Position numbers and translations under genes: made by a program. From assembly GCA_030447645.1 (NCBI GenBank), contig JAUJOM010000005.1:43716-107715 (forward strand): a stretch of DNA of 64,000 nucleotides, written 5' to 3'. Numbering within the stretch: position 1 is the first letter of the stretch; every line of letters begins with the position of its first letter. The stretch comes from Longimicrobiaceae bacterium (lineage in GTDB: Bacteria > Gemmatimonadota > Gemmatimonadetes > Longimicrobiales > Longimicrobiaceae). Below, piece after piece: positions 63,846 through 64,000 of the stretch. The notes under the pieces were generated by a model that saw only the letters and a list, made by a program, of their open reading frames with translations, made no database searches and was not told where the DNA came from.

Positions 63846-63998
63846 TTAGGTACCACCCGCGGTGTCCGCACCGGCCTGCTGCCGCGCACGCCCTTCGCGG
63901 ATCTGCCGAACTGAATCCTGCCGCTGGATGTAGACGGCGGCGAGCGAATCCGCGTTTGGACGACGGATTGTATCACCCGGCTCTGTTCCGCCGGCCCG
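63846..63998 (-). CDS. C-terminal end of an unidentified gene (runs off window)
   Basis: About 50 codons open to the window edge, ending NADSLAAVYIQRQDSVRQIR, a charged helix, then a Gln/Ala/Gly-rich tail and TAA at 63846. Too short to identify. It lies 29 bases upstream of the MBL gene on the same strand, so it is probably in the same operon. Confidence 0.45.
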   Translation of the reverse strand, partial: RAGGTEPGDTIRRPNADSLAAVYIQRQDSVRQIREGRARQQAGADTAGGT

Positions 63999-64000
63999 CC

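Noticed and set aside
54300..64000. CRISPR array search in the accessory region
   Set aside because: The palindromic sites differ from one another in length and sequence and are spaced by genes, not by uniform spacers; they are attC sites.

Overview
The window is 64 kb of high-GC, gene-dense bacterial chromosome. Lipoprotein signals, a TonB-plug-type exported protein and menaquinone-type genes point to a Gram-negative soil or aquatic bacterium. The mix (partner-switching phosphatase module, Rex plus arginine deiminase, M28 and S41 exported peptidases, bactofilin-like proteins under an ECF sigma factor) fits Gemmatimonadota or a neighbouring lineage. That is inference; no rRNA or other decisive marker is present.

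Layout. 1-4 kb: end of pta, an RsbV/RsbW/SpoIIE-type switch, rsmA. 4-6.3 kb: two lipoprotein genes on the minus strand around a fold-back repeat. 6.3-9.2 kb: redox repressor rex with its own operator, arcA, a DEDDh exonuclease. 9.2-16.2 kb: a long plus-strand operon for acyl-CoA and branched-chain amino acid metabolism (MBL hydrolase, thiolase, bioY, CPBP protease, 3-hydroxyacyl-CoA dehydrogenase, acyl-CoA dehydrogenase, leucine dehydrogenase-like enzyme), ended by a clear terminator. 17-23 kb: a broken diacylglycerol-kinase-like gene and an imuA-imuB-dnaE2 mutagenesis cassette full of frameshifts. 24-26.8 kb: a minus-strand feo iron operon with a Fur-like box. 27.5-31 kb: a single-chain Dna2-like nuclease-helicase. 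31-39 kb: glyA, miaB, comEC, fbp and small genes. 39-45.5 kb: pruA, nfuA-like and mrp, then an ECF sigma / anti-sigma / envelope-protein operon. 45.5-50 kb: a menaquinone (probably futalosine-branch) cluster, menG-ubiD-ubiA-ubiX, carrying a MntA/HepT pair whose HepT has lost its middle. 50-54.3 kb: phosphodiesterase, exported peptidases and a TonB-plug protein.

54.7-61.95 kb is the most unusual part: an array of short, unrelated plus-strand genes, each followed by an imperfect palindrome with integron attC core sites. It holds one textbook 59-bp attC, four further good sites, one degenerate site and two half-sites flanking two decayed IS110-type insertion sequences. No integrase is visible, so it is best described as a cluster of attC sites lacking an integrase. 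The window ends with a DUF5715/M15-like lipoprotein, an anchored MBL hydrolase and the tail of one more gene, all on the minus strand.

Many core genes carry single-base frameshifts, often at G/C runs that look one or two bases short. I read most of these as consensus errors, but their density in the imuB-dnaE2 stretch and a few clean internal deletions (HepT, diacylglycerol kinase) may be real. Coordinates of frameshifted genes cover the whole reconstructed gene.
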